64,000 bases of DNA from Mucilaginibacter sp. (GCA_028287895.1 JAQBOV010000017.1:21061-85060), one strand, 5' to 3'. Shown: positions 6,150 to 15,112, numbered from the stretch's first letter. Notes: generated by a model not told the origin, from the letters alone. Made by a program: numbers and translations.

Positions 6150-8051
6150 TTACTTGCTTTTAGGTGCCGCGGGAGGACCTATAATTAATGTTTGCGGAGC
6201 CACGGGTGTTACATGTATTCTGCGTTTAAGCACATCATCCCAATCAATAAACGGATAGATATTGTTTATTTTAGCTTGTTCGTCAAACAGAGCCTGCAAC
6301 TCTTTTAACTTTTCGGGATATTTTTTAGATAGATCAATACGCTCATTAAAATCATTTTTCAGATCATATAGTTCCCAAACTTCATTATTGAAACCACTTG
6401 AAGGAGCGGCTGCTGGCGCACCGTTGTTATTTGAAGTATCAAAAAAATCAGGGTGATGATAAACTGCGGCCTTCCAGCCGTCTTTGTAAACAGACCTCGA
6501 TCCAAAAATGTAATAGTATTGCACATGGTGCTGCGAAGGTGCCTCAGCATGATCAAATGAATAAGCCAAAGAGGTGCCTTGTAAGGTGTCCTGTTTAATA
6601 CCCCTGATGTATTCAGGTAGCTTGATACCCAGAAATTGTAAGGTGGTGGGTAACAGGTCATTCACATGGCCGTATTGAGTGCGTAAGCCGCCCTTGTCTT
6701 TAATCCCTTTGGGGTAAAAAACAATTAAAGGGTTGCGGGTGCCGCCTTCGGCATTTGCATCCTGTTTCCAATATTTAAAAGGAGTATTTGCCGCTTGCGC
6801 CCAGCCTAACGGGTAGTTACCCTCAACTGCCTCAGGTGTACCTATCTCTCCTATTTTGTCCAGGTTATATTTTATATTTTCCTGCTCAGCAAGTGGCTTG
6901 CCAAAAAGTCGCTTGTCAATATCGCCGTTAAGGCTGCCCTCTTTACTTGCACCATTATCGCCCAGGATCACAAAAATCAAGGTGTTGTCCAACTGTCCAC
7001 TTTGTTTTAAATAGCTTACCAAACGATTAACTTCGTGATCGGTGTAAGTTAGGTATCCGGCGTAAACCTCCATAAAGCGCGCATAGAGTTTTTTCTCGTC
7101 AGCTGATAAAGTGTTCCATGCTTTTATGTTCGAGTTACGTGGCGGCAGCACGGCATCTGGTGGAATAATACCCAGCTTTTTTTGTCTTTCGAAAACCTGT
7201 TCTCTGAATACATCCCAACCGCCATCAAACTTACCTTTGTACAGGTCACTCCATTGTTTAGCTACCTGGTGAGGCGCGTGTGTCGCCCCGGGGGCATAGT
7301 ACAGGAAAAATGGCTTATCCGGTGCTGCTTTTTGCTGACGGGTCAGGTAAAAGATGGCTTTATCAGTAATTTGTTCGCTCAAATGACGCCCATCTGGCGT
7401 TACATGGGCATTGTCTTCTATCAGGTCAGGTTTATACTGATCCGTTTGCGAACCGAGAAAACCAAAATAATGATCGAAACCTTTACCACTTGGCCAGCGG
7501 TCAAACGGGCCGGCATCTGTAGCATCCTCGTCCGGTGTAACACCATATTTACCAACACCAAAAGTGTTGTAACCATTCTCTCGCAGGATCTCGGCAACGG
7601 TGCCCTTATCAGAGGGGATACGGCCATCATAACCGGGAAAGCCCGCTGATAAAACAGTATGTGCAAACCCGCCCATGTGCACATAATGCGCGTTGCGTCC
7701 GGTAAGCAAAGCCGCACGCGTTGGTGCGCAAATAGCACAGGTATGAAAATTGGTATAACGCAGTCCATTGGCGGCCAGACTGTCAAATGCCGGGGTATTT
7801 ATTAGGCCGCCAAAAGTGCTTGTTGCTCCAAAACCGACATCATCCAGCAATATCCATAGTACATTGGGCGAACCTTTTGGCGGTTTAACAGGCGCTATCC
7901 ATGCTTCCTTGGAATCTGCAAGCGTTCTGCCCACAACACCCTGGAAAGGTTGCTGCTGTTGCGTAAAATTTTGTGCCCGGGCAGAATGAATAATAAATAA
8001 CCCCGACAGTATCGTAATAGGCAGGGTTTTAAATATGTTCGAATGGTTCAT
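6150..8051 (-). CDS. Secreted arylsulfatase (formylglycine type)
   Basis: The 633-residue protein has a signal peptide (to about residue 26) and an alkaline-phosphatase-superfamily sulfatase domain. NVLWILLDDVGFG carries the metal-binding Asp pair (D70, D71); C108-A-P-T-R112 is the CxPxR signature in which Cys becomes formylglycine; LLTGRN, GVGKYGV and ILGDNGAS (metal ligand Asp-Asn) follow. It hydrolyses sulfate esters in the periplasm or outside. Cys-type sulfatases need a maturase, and none is present in the window. It is the last intact gene of the minus-strand SusC/SusD unit, 44 nt after the desaturase-like gene. Substrate is unknown; sulfate release for assimilation is a plausible role. 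Confidence 0.93.
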   Translation of the reverse strand: MNHSNIFKTLPITILSGLFIIHSARAQNFTQQQQPFQGVVGRTLADSKEAWIAPVKPPKGSPNVLWILLDDVGFGATSTFGGLINTPAFDSLAANGLRYTNFHTCAICAPTRAALLTGRNAHYVHMGGFAHTVLSAGFPGYDGRIPSDKGTVAEILRENGYNTFGVGKYGVTPDEDATDAGPFDRWPSGKGFDHYFGFLGSQTDQYKPDLIEDNAHVTPDGRHLSEQITDKAIFYLTRQQKAAPDKPFFLYYAPGATHAPHQVAKQWSDLYKGKFDGGWDVFREQVFERQKKLGIIPPDAVLPPRNSNIKAWNTLSADEKKLYARFMEVYAGYLTYTDHEVNRLVSYLKQSGQLDNTLIFVILGDNGASKEGSLNGDIDKRLFGKPLAEQENIKYNLDKIGEIGTPEAVEGNYPLGWAQAANTPFKYWKQDANAEGGTRNPLIVFYPKGIKDKGGLRTQYGHVNDLLPTTLQFLGIKLPEYIRGIKQDTLQGTSLAYSFDHAEAPSQHHVQYYYIFGSRSVYKDGWKAAVYHHPDFFDTSNNNGAPAAAPSSGFNNEVWELYDLKNDFNERIDLSKKYPEKLKELQALFDEQAKINNIYPFIDWDDVLKRRIHVTPVAPQTLIIGPPAAPKSK

Positions 8052-8095
8052 TTTTATTTAGATTATTTAGTTGTTAGAAAATAATGGCGTTACAT

Positions 8096-9031
8096 CTATT
8101 TTTGGGGATAAACTTTAGCTTTACCCTTATCCCGCAAGGTTAAGGCTTCCTGATCTATCGCAACACGCACCATTGGCCCGTCAGGGGCAAGTTCACTGCC
8201 TTCAACCTTGGATTTAAATATGGGCCAAAGGAGTTGTGCCTGCCATTGATCACCTTCATAATGCGATATTCCGTAGGCTTTCGGATATTGGCGTGATATG
8301 AGCGCGGTAGCGAAAATGATGTCCCATAAAAAGAACATATTACCGAAATTTCCTTTGTAGTGTCCAACACCGTCATCAGTGGTAGCAGCATGGTGAGCAT
8401 GGTGTGTTGCCGGCGTCGAGATTAACCGTTCAAGCACCCAGGCTATGGGATGCAGCACCCTGTATTTATACAAGGGTTTATCCCAGGGTATGCTGGAATG
8501 GGCAAGAGTGGTGATGGTTGATTTGATGATCCTTACCGCTATAGCCGGTATGCCTAAACCCAGATAAACCAGTGCTGCCGTAAGGTATATCTGCGAAAAA
8601 AAGATGGTATAAATTACATTTTGCCTGCTGGCCATAGCCATGCCCATATAAGAGGCAGAATGGTGTGTACGGTGAAACCGCCACAACCATGGCACCTGAT
8701 GATGCAGGCGGTGATACCAATATTGCGTCAGGTCGTCTGCTACCGCGATAATGATAAATCCCCAGAAGAAAGGCACCCAGGTGAATGCATTTTTGGCATC
8801 AGAGAGTATAAAGGGTAAGAAGTGCAAGCTATAATAAGCAACTGCAGGTTGCACGACCAACTTTGGCAATGTAAAACAGGCGATATCCACATAACGTTCA
8901 TTTTTGGGCCATTTCCCTTTATACAGCCCGAATGAAAATTCAAGTATTCCCAAAAAGAATACTAAAAACGGAAATCCGAACCCGTTCAGATTTTCCACCA
9001 CTTTTTTGATGAATTCAATCGTTGCTTCCAT
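8096..9031 (-). CDS. Sterol desaturase / fatty acid hydroxylase superfamily membrane enzyme
   Basis: The 311-residue protein has four or so membrane helices and the histidine clusters of the di-iron hydroxylase superfamily: YWYHRLHH (about residue 107), FHRTHHSAS and THHAHHAATTDDGVGHYKGNFGN. These ligate two irons and use oxygen to hydroxylate or desaturate lipids, sterols or related hydrophobic compounds. Its first codons overlap the preceding small membrane protein gene by 17 bp, so they are translationally coupled. Its place between SusD and the sulfatase suggests a role in processing an imported sulfated hydrophobic substrate or adapting the membrane, which is inference. Confidence 0.88.
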   Translation of the reverse strand: MEATIEFIKKVVENLNGFGFPFLVFFLGILEFSFGLYKGKWPKNERYVDIACFTLPKLVVQPAVAYYSLHFLPFILSDAKNAFTWVPFFWGFIIIAVADDLTQYWYHRLHHQVPWLWRFHRTHHSASYMGMAMASRQNVIYTIFFSQIYLTAALVYLGLGIPAIAVRIIKSTITTLAHSSIPWDKPLYKYRVLHPIAWVLERLISTPATHHAHHAATTDDGVGHYKGNFGNMFFLWDIIFATALISRQYPKAYGISHYEGDQWQAQLLWPIFKSKVEGSELAPDGPMVRVAIDQEALTLRDKGKAKVYPQK

Positions 9032-9215
9032 TGTTCAAATTGTTTTTATTAGTTAATGATTTTACGTTTTGTTTTTCAGGCGTCTTGTTTTCCCATGGCC
9101 GCTCACCTGTGATCAAAAAGGTGATAAACATCAGCGCTATAGGCAGCAGATAGATCAACAGGCTCAGGAGCACGTTCCTTACGATCTGTTCTTTAGTTTC
9201 TTTTTGCATTTTCAT
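9015..9215 (-). CDS. Small single-pass membrane protein, unknown
   Basis: The 66-residue product has a basic N-terminus (KMQKETKEQIVRN), one strongly hydrophobic helix (VLLSLLIYLLPIALMFITFLI) and a polar Asn-rich tail. No known family is recognised. It overlaps its upstream neighbour by 23 bp and its downstream neighbour by 17 bp, and this tight packing argues that it is translated. A subunit or stabiliser of the desaturase-like enzyme is one possibility. Start could be Met1 or Met3. Confidence 0.65.
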   Translation of the reverse strand: MKMQKETKEQIVRNVLLSLLIYLLPIALMFITFLITGERPWENKTPEKQNVKSLTNKNNLNNGSND

Positions 9216-9384
9216 GAGCTTCTGGTTTTAAAGTGTTTTGAATGAATGGTTTTTCCGCCGGATGGCGGCTAAGCAGGTGTTGGGTAAGCCATAGCCCGCC
9301 AACAATAATGGTAAAGGGGATAATAGTCACTATTATGCCTACCAGTATCTTTTTTCCTATAAGTGATACGTCTGATAATGTCAT
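9193..9384 (-). CDS. Small single-pass membrane protein, unknown
   Basis: The 63-residue product has a hydrophobic helix (ILVGIIVTIIPFTIIVGGLWL) after a short polar N-terminus and ends with a polar tail. It starts 28 nt after the SusD-like gene stop and overlaps the next small membrane gene by 23 bp. No family is recognised. Its helix-plus-tail design is like that of the adjacent 66-residue protein, so the two could be a hetero-oligomeric pair, but this is inferred from size and order only. Confidence 0.65.
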   Translation of the reverse strand: MTLSDVSLIGKKILVGIIVTIIPFTIIVGGLWLTQHLLSRHPAEKPFIQNTLKPEAHENAKRN

Positions 9385-9412
9385 ATGATGTGGTTTTATG
9401 ATTACAATTTGA

Positions 9413-10885
9413 TTAGTATCCGGGATTTTGAGTGAGCTTGGAATTGAGTTGAATTTCTACCAAAGGGATTGGAAACAATGTATTCTTGGCACTTGCTGCG
9501 GATTTAGCCGGTAGTTTATGTAATGCATCAACAAGTGTTGTACCGCCCCGGCGCACCAGGTCAAACCAGCGATGCCCCTCCTGTATAAACTCTTTTCTTC
9601 TTTCCAAAAAGATAGAATCCCTGAAATCCGATTGATTTAAAGACGGTGTCAAATTCGCCACATTTGCCCTGGCCCTGACCTGGTTAATAGCAGCATAAGC
9701 ATTAACGCCCGGTGCACCATTTGTTTCATTTAATGCCTCGGCATACAGCAGCAATATATCTGCATAGCGTATGACAGGATAATTAATGCCGCTTTGTGGC
9801 TGGGTGGTAAGGGGCGATAAACTGTAATCAACGAACTTATTAAAATTGGGTATGCTGTATACCGCTGTTTTCCCCGTTGCAGCGTTATATTGTGTACTAT
9901 AAAATGTAACAGCCCGGCGGGCATCATTGGCGCTGAAAAGTTTATATACGCTGCTGTCAGCAGGAATATCAATAGCCCAGGTGGCCGGATTAAACGAGGT
10001 GAAACTAAGGCTTAAATATTGTTCACTATTTACTTCTCCAAGATTTGTTTCATACTGTACCGAAAAAATGTGCTCTTGCCCGTTTTTAGTAGCTTTTTGA
10101 AAAACGTCTTTATAGCTAGGGAAAAGGGCGTAACCGTAACCGCCGTTAATTACGATGTTAAGTTCAGTAAGAGCGTTTGCCCAATCTCCTCGTGTCACAT
10201 ACACTTTGGCCAATAAAGCATGAGCTGCACCACCAGTGGCCCGGCCTTTATCAGAGCCGGTGTATAATTTGGGTAAATTGGTGGCATCCTTAAGGTCAGC
10301 GACAATTTGTGAATATACAAGCTCGGCAGCTGTCCGTCCAATTTTAAGACTGCTTACATCAATGCTAGCAGGGTTATGCAGCACCAGAGGGACATCGCCA
10401 AATAAACGCACCAGATTGAAGTATAATAAAGCTCTTATAAATTTTGATTCCCTAACCAGGCGCAACCGCAGGGTGGTATCAAACTGAATAGACGGGATAT
10501 TATCAATAGCTATATTTGCCCGGTTGATGCCATAATAATGTTGCTGCCATATTTTTTGAACCCTGCTGTTAGCCGATACGTAAGTTTCAGTACCTAAGGC
10601 CCGTACATCGGGATTGGTATTGCTTGGACTATAAATCTGGTTATCGCTTCCGTTTTCAACCAGCAGGTTGAGTTGACGTCCATAGATCGGGAAATCACCA
10701 GCCGGATCACTGTTTAATGTTGCATAGATTGCGTTAACAGCAGTCACAGCATCGGATGACGTTTTATAAAATTGTGATGATACAATAACCGAACCAGGAT
10801 TTTCTGTAAGCTTATTGCACGAAATCAATATAACACCAGCTGCTGCCAGTATGATTGTTATTTTTAGTATTGCTAATGTTTTCAT
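9413..10885 (-). CDS. SusD/RagB-family outer-membrane lipoprotein
   Basis: The 490-residue protein starts with a lipoprotein signal (ILISC, Cys23) and has the helical TPR-rich SusD fold: NPGSVIVSSQFYKTSSDAVTAVNAIY near the N-terminus, RALLYFNLVRLFGDVPL, ARGDWANALTELN-type repeats (here VTRGDWANALTELN) and the C-terminal RYADILLLYAEALNE, INQVRARA, IFLERRKEFIQEGHRWFDLVRRG and NPGY ending. SusD proteins form the lid over the SusC pore and bind the ligand. It follows SusC by 20 nt. The substrate cannot be read from sequence; the sulfatase neighbour suggests a sulfated compound. Confidence 0.95.
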   Translation of the reverse strand: MKTLAILKITIILAAAGVILISCNKLTENPGSVIVSSQFYKTSSDAVTAVNAIYATLNSDPAGDFPIYGRQLNLLVENGSDNQIYSPSNTNPDVRALGTETYVSANSRVQKIWQQHYYGINRANIAIDNIPSIQFDTTLRLRLVRESKFIRALLYFNLVRLFGDVPLVLHNPASIDVSSLKIGRTAAELVYSQIVADLKDATNLPKLYTGSDKGRATGGAAHALLAKVYVTRGDWANALTELNIVINGGYGYALFPSYKDVFQKATKNGQEHIFSVQYETNLGEVNSEQYLSLSFTSFNPATWAIDIPADSSVYKLFSANDARRAVTFYSTQYNAATGKTAVYSIPNFNKFVDYSLSPLTTQPQSGINYPVIRYADILLLYAEALNETNGAPGVNAYAAINQVRARANVANLTPSLNQSDFRDSIFLERRKEFIQEGHRWFDLVRRGGTTLVDALHKLPAKSAASAKNTLFPIPLVEIQLNSKLTQNPGY

Positions 10886-10905
10886 TACCTTATTATTTAT
10901 ATCTG

Positions 10906-13900
10906 TTAAAAAGTAACACTTAACCCCGCCAGGAAAGTCCTGTTAGGCGGATAAGCGCCATAATCAATCCCCTGCTTGGTATTATCATTATCATAAAAAT
11001 TTACTTCGGGATCCTGTCCGGTATATTTAGTCCAGGTCAACAGGTTCTGTGCAGCAACATACAGTCTTAATTGCTTGGCATAAAGTTTTGAAAGAACGCC
11101 ACTGGTGAAAGTATATCCCAACGAAAGGTTTTTTAGTTTTAAATAAGAACCATCCTCAATATATCTGTCTGTTACCTGCGGAACCGGCGAGTTTGTAGCC
11201 CTGGCGACTGTACCGTTAGGATTAGTTGTACTCCACCTGTTCAATAAAGTAGCTGAGGCATTCAGGGTAAGGGTAGGTTTTTCCAATTGCTGTTGCAAGA
11301 GATTAAATATTTTATTACCGTAGGAACCTGCCAGGAATATGGAAAGGTCAAATCTTCCGTATGTGAAGGTATTACTGAAACTACCTGTAAATTTTGGCTG
11401 AGCGCTGCCCAGGTTATGATTATCGGCCGTCGTAATTTTCCCATCTCCGTTTTGGTCAACATATTTGGTGTCGCCTGCCTGCTGCGGTACACCCGCTAAA
11501 ACAGGTACTCCTTTGGCTAGATCATTAGCAGTTAAAAGTCCACTGGTTGAATATCCCCAAAATGTCCCTACCGGAAGACCTACTTTAACAATTACCGGAG
11601 ATACCCGGCCTATAGGTGCCTGCGGGAAAAAGCTGCTTATTCCCTGTCCCAGGTTCAATACTTTATTCCTGTTTATCGCAAATGCAATATTTGACTTCCA
11701 TGAAAAGCTACCGGTTTTAATATTTTCCGTATTTAAACTGAGCTCGATACCTTTGTTTTCTACACTACCGACATTTTCAAGTTCGCTGGCATACCCGGTA
11801 TAAAGTGGCAATGGCACATTAAGCAGTAAATTGGTTGTTTTTTTATAATAAGCATCAAAAACAAGGTTTATACGGTTATCAAAAAAGCCCAGATCGATCC
11901 CGCCATCATACTGGTTCGTAGTTTCCCATTTCAAATCAGGATTAGCTAACTGGTTTGGGGCCACGCCAGTTACCAGCGTACTGTTAAAATAGTAATTGGT
12001 TGGTGCCAATGTTGCCAGGGAACTGTAGGGTGGCACTTCGGAATTACCGGTTTGCCCTGCACTTAATCTTACCTTTAAGTTACTGATCGCCTGATTATGC
12101 GGCTTGAAAAAATCCTCCTGAGCTGCATTCCATGAAAAACCGATGGAAGGAAAATATCCCCATTTGTTATTGGCACCCAATTTTGATGAACCATCCACCC
12201 GTTCAGAAATGGTCAGGTTGTACTTATGCAGGTATGAATAATTGATTCTTGCCAGGTATGAATTTAATGTTGAACTATGCGCATTAGAGGTTGGTAAATT
12301 GGCAATGCCCGCATAAGCCAGGTTATTATCGCTTGTAAGGTCATTGGGGAATTTTTGTGCCGTTGCCACCACTGCTGCATCTTTTTCAAATTGTGTTGTG
12401 TATCCTGCCAGCACATTTAAAAAATGAGTATTGTTGAATGCATGATCATAAGTGATGGTATTCTCATTAAGCCAATTAACCGCATTTCCGGCACCTACTG
12501 ATGCATATCCGCCTGCCGAATACCCTGTTGAGCTACCAGCGGGGGATCCGGTAAATGATGGGGCGTAATAATATTGGTGGATATCCAGTATATCGGCGCC
12601 AGCATAAACCTTCAGGGTTAATTCTTTCAGCAATTTGTATTCGACTGCCGCGTTTGCCAATATACGTGTCAGGTCGGTTTTGTTGGTTGTTGCTGAAATA
12701 TCCTGCAATGGATTAGTAGGCGTGGTATTAAAAGGATTTGCAGTATTATAGCTTCCATCAGCATTTTTTATTGGAGCAATGGGTGATGTTGATAATAAAG
12801 TAGAATAAGCACTGCTAAAATTGATACTGTTATAAGCACTTCCATACAACTTGTTTTCTGTTGACTGGCTCCCAAAAACATTTGCCGATATTTTAAATCT
12901 TTCAGAAATGTTTTTTTCATAATTAACATGGGCTGAGTACCTTTTAAAACCTGTATTTAAGACGGTCCCCTCCTGATCAAAATAATTTCCGGAAATAAGA
13001 TACCGCGATTTTTCATCGCCTCCTGAAATCGATAATTCATTATCCGATATCGGTGCACTGCCAAGGGCCGAGCTTTGCCAATCTGAGCCTGTACCAAAAG
13101 CAGTGATCACAGCATCGCTATACGTTTTGGGGCTGCCATCGCTTACGTTAATATCATTCACCAGCGATGCCCATTGCGATGCATTTAACAGATTAAGCTT
13201 TTTGGCAACCCGCTGGGTGCCGTAATAAGTAGTATATTTTATATCATTAGTGCCTTTTTTACCTTTTTTCGTTGTGATAATAACTACACCGTTAGCGCCA
13301 TGAGAGCCATATATCGCCGTAGCTGAGGCGTCTTTCAGTACCTCAATAGATTCTATATCGCTGGGATTAATGCTTGACAATGCATTTACACTCGCCCCAT
13401 TCGAAGCGCCGGTATTGGTATAATCATTATTATTATACACTATAAAACCATCAATTACATATAAAGGAGCATTGCCAAACGAAATAGAATTACCTCCTCT
13501 GATCCTGATTGTGGCTGTACCGCCGGGCTGGCTCGAGCTTTGGGTTACAGATACACCGGATACAGAACCTTGCAAAAGATTATCAAATGATGCCACAGGT
13601 TGATTAAGTAAGTTTTTTGACACAGATGCAACGGAACCTGTAACATCACTTTTCTTTTGAGTACCATAACCTACTATAACAATCTCATTTAAATTATTGT
13701 GATCCGGCTCAAGCCTTATAACCACGTTTCGGCGCGCCTTAATCGGAAACTCCCGGGTTCTGTATCCTACAAATGAAATTAGTATACTTATATTACCCTC
13801 GGAGCCGGGCAGCTGAAATTTCCCCTGACCATCGGTCGTTACAGCGGTCCCTGTTTCTTTTATTTTTATGGTGGCGCCTGGCAGTGCTGACCCATTTTCA

Positions 13901-14115
13901 TCAAGTACTATACCTGAGATTGTCCTGTTTTCATCACCGACAGAATCTGCCTGCAAATACCGCCCCGTTCTATCTGTAACTTTATTATTATTAAGTTTTC
14001 CAGTACTTTTTGATTGGGCTGTATTACTGATCGTTAGGAAAAGGCTGAATAAATAAAATGAATATTTTAAATATTTTGGTATCCCGTATCGCACGGAACG
14101 AATATATATTTGCAT
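10906..14115 (-). CDS. SusC/RagA-family TonB-dependent transporter
   Basis: The 1069-residue protein has an export signal, a CarboxypepD_reg-like domain (ISGIVLDENGSALPGATIKI, residues about 67-150), the plug (VIVGYGTQKKSDVTGSVASV through IEVLKDASATAIYGSHGANGVVIITTKKG) and a beta-barrel ending in aromatic F1069. It imports ligands across the outer membrane with TonB energy. There is no N-terminal STN (secretin/TonB) domain, so control by an anti-sigma/ECF pair is not expected. Instead a 256-nt leader with a poly-Cys ORF and a strong hairpin precedes it. It is the first large gene of the unit that continues through SusD to the sulfatase. Confidence 0.96.
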   Translation of the reverse strand: MQIYIRSVRYGIPKYLKYSFYLFSLFLTISNTAQSKSTGKLNNNKVTDRTGRYLQADSVGDENRTISGIVLDENGSALPGATIKIKETGTAVTTDGQGKFQLPGSEGNISILISFVGYRTREFPIKARRNVVIRLEPDHNNLNEIVIVGYGTQKKSDVTGSVASVSKNLLNQPVASFDNLLQGSVSGVSVTQSSSQPGGTATIRIRGGNSISFGNAPLYVIDGFIVYNNNDYTNTGASNGASVNALSSINPSDIESIEVLKDASATAIYGSHGANGVVIITTKKGKKGTNDIKYTTYYGTQRVAKKLNLLNASQWASLVNDINVSDGSPKTYSDAVITAFGTGSDWQSSALGSAPISDNELSISGGDEKSRYLISGNYFDQEGTVLNTGFKRYSAHVNYEKNISERFKISANVFGSQSTENKLYGSAYNSINFSSAYSTLLSTSPIAPIKNADGSYNTANPFNTTPTNPLQDISATTNKTDLTRILANAAVEYKLLKELTLKVYAGADILDIHQYYYAPSFTGSPAGSSTGYSAGGYASVGAGNAVNWLNENTITYDHAFNNTHFLNVLAGYTTQFEKDAAVVATAQKFPNDLTSDNNLAYAGIANLPTSNAHSSTLNSYLARINYSYLHKYNLTISERVDGSSKLGANNKWGYFPSIGFSWNAAQEDFFKPHNQAISNLKVRLSAGQTGNSEVPPYSSLATLAPTNYYFNSTLVTGVAPNQLANPDLKWETTNQYDGGIDLGFFDNRINLVFDAYYKKTTNLLLNVPLPLYTGYASELENVGSVENKGIELSLNTENIKTGSFSWKSNIAFAINRNKVLNLGQGISSFFPQAPIGRVSPVIVKVGLPVGTFWGYSTSGLLTANDLAKGVPVLAGVPQQAGDTKYVDQNGDGKITTADNHNLGSAQPKFTGSFSNTFTYGRFDLSIFLAGSYGNKIFNLLQQQLEKPTLTLNASATLLNRWSTTNPNGTVARATNSPVPQVTDRYIEDGSYLKLKNLSLGYTFTSGVLSKLYAKQLRLYVAAQNLLTWTKYTGQDPEVNFYDNDNTKQGIDYGAYPPNRTFLAGLSVTF

Positions 14116-14213
14116 ATATTTAACTGGTTTTATGTTAATGATTAACTCGTTAGTAAAACTTTGTGAAGATCAATTAGTGATTCGCAGTCCTGGTTTGATC
14201 TATCATGTAATTG

Positions 14214-14236
14214 ACCGGCAAGGCTTCCTTGCCGGT
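14214..14236 (-). promoter_or_regulatory. Strong hairpin in the SusC leader
   Basis: ACCGGCAAGG and CCTTGCCGGT form a perfect 10-bp, GC-rich stem with a 3-nt loop, about 135 nt after the leader ORF stop and 99 nt before the SusC start. On the minus strand it is followed by CAATTACATG, not a T run, so it is not a standard terminator in the operon direction; on the plus strand a T-rich stretch follows but no plus gene precedes it. An attenuator, RNA-stability or pausing role is possible. Confidence 0.5.
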
Positions 14237-14370
14237 TTAATTTTAAGGCGTAAATTTTTATTTCATATTGATTGGGTAATTAAGTAGGCGGAACAGTAAA
14301 AAACAGTGAATAAAAGGTAGCCTGACTTGATTATCTGCTACATACAAAGGATAGAGCTGAGTGAAACCAA

Positions 14371-14454
14371 TCAGCAACAACAGCACATCTGGCGGCCGCA
14401 AAGCATAGCAACCAGTTCAACTGATCTTTTATAAGGATGTAAAAAAGCTTTCAT
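14371..14454 (-). CDS. Putative cysteine-rich leader peptide (27 aa, ends CCCC)
   Basis: A short frame with ATG at 14454 encodes 27 residues and ends MLCGRQMCCCC followed by TGA. Five of the last nine residues are Cys. It lies just after a promoter-like TATATTTG and 255 nt before the SusC start codon on the same strand, in the position of an attenuation leader. Poly-Cys leader ORFs that sense cysteine supply are known upstream of sulfur genes in other phyla (for example mycobacterial uORFs). Here the downstream unit contains a sulfatase. Function as a leader is inference; the peptide itself is a clear reading from sequence. Confidence 0.55.
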   Translation of the reverse strand: MKAFLHPYKRSVELVAMLCGRQMCCCC

Positions 14455-14473
14455 TGCATTTGTTTTTACATCA

Positions 14474-14481
14474 CAAATATA
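14474..14481 (-). promoter_or_regulatory. -7 element upstream of the Cys leader ORF
   Basis: The minus strand reads TATATTTG, matching TAnnTTTG, about 19 nt before the leader ATG. The expected -33 region (near 14500-14506) reads GATTTAG, a weak match. This would start the SusC/SusD/sulfatase transcript. The 14482-14740 stretch upstream is AT-rich and shows nothing else I can name. Confidence 0.5.
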
Positions 14482-14740
14482 TAAACAAATCAATAATCTA
14501 CTAAATCTATAGGATTTATATTTTATTTGCAAAAAACAAGAATATATCTTGCCAAAATTTAACATAATCTCAAAAAAAATAAATAAATGTCAATCTTTTA
14601 GGACTCTAAATATAGAAGTTGGGGAAATTATCAAGAGGTTATCTCAGGTGTTCCCACTGATAGCTACCGAAAAACGCCCGACAAAAGTAGCTGGTTGGCG
14701 ATTATGGAGGCTTCTTGTTGACAACTTTTAGGCAAATCCG

Positions 14741-14935
14741 TTATTCTTTCTTCTGCACTCCTTTTTCCAGGTTTTCCTTTAACCTGAACTTTGCCATCTT
14801 GCTCAGCAGATTAAGCGCAAAAGGCTTGTCCAGTGGAAACTTGATATTGGATTTATGTATTTCGTAAGGAGATAATTCCTCGCTAAAGGCCTGGTATATT
14901 TTTATAGGATATGGAATGAAGAGTGAATAATGTTT
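14741..14935 (-). pseudogene. DUF1801 (YdhG-like) C-terminal remnant
   Basis: A start-less minus frame of 64 codons reads LFIPYPIKIYQAFSEELSPY, then KSNIKFPLDKPFALNLLSKM and FRLKENLEK. This is the C-terminal half of the DUF1801/YdhG family (pattern FYPTP...FKEEL..Y...KG.I.FPLDKPLPLDLI.KIVKFR). A stop precedes it at 14936-14938 and no ATG-led upstream part of the domain is found, so the N-terminal half is lost. It is a relic, not a gene. Confidence 0.7.
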
Positions 14936-15088
14936 TTATACGCTGCAACGTAAATCATCATCATTGTGCAAATTTTGATCCGGCATCAGTAAATCGCCAA
15001 AGATGTCATTATCTTTACTTTTCCTTTCATTGAGTTCCTTTTAACTTGCTTAACATAAAGATAATATTAAATTTACGTTTACATCATC

Positions 15089-15096
15089 TACATTTG
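15089..15096 (+). promoter_or_regulatory. -7 element of the Lys/Ala-rich protein gene
   Basis: TACATTTG matches TAnnTTTG exactly and ends 16 nt before the ATG at 15113. No convincing -33 box is seen. Confidence 0.45.
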
Positions 15097-15112
15097 ACGT
15101 TAAATTAAACTT

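Noticed and set aside
7182..7649. 155-codon plus-strand ORF within the sulfatase gene
   Set aside because: Antisense shadow; the sulfatase frame has all catalytic motifs.
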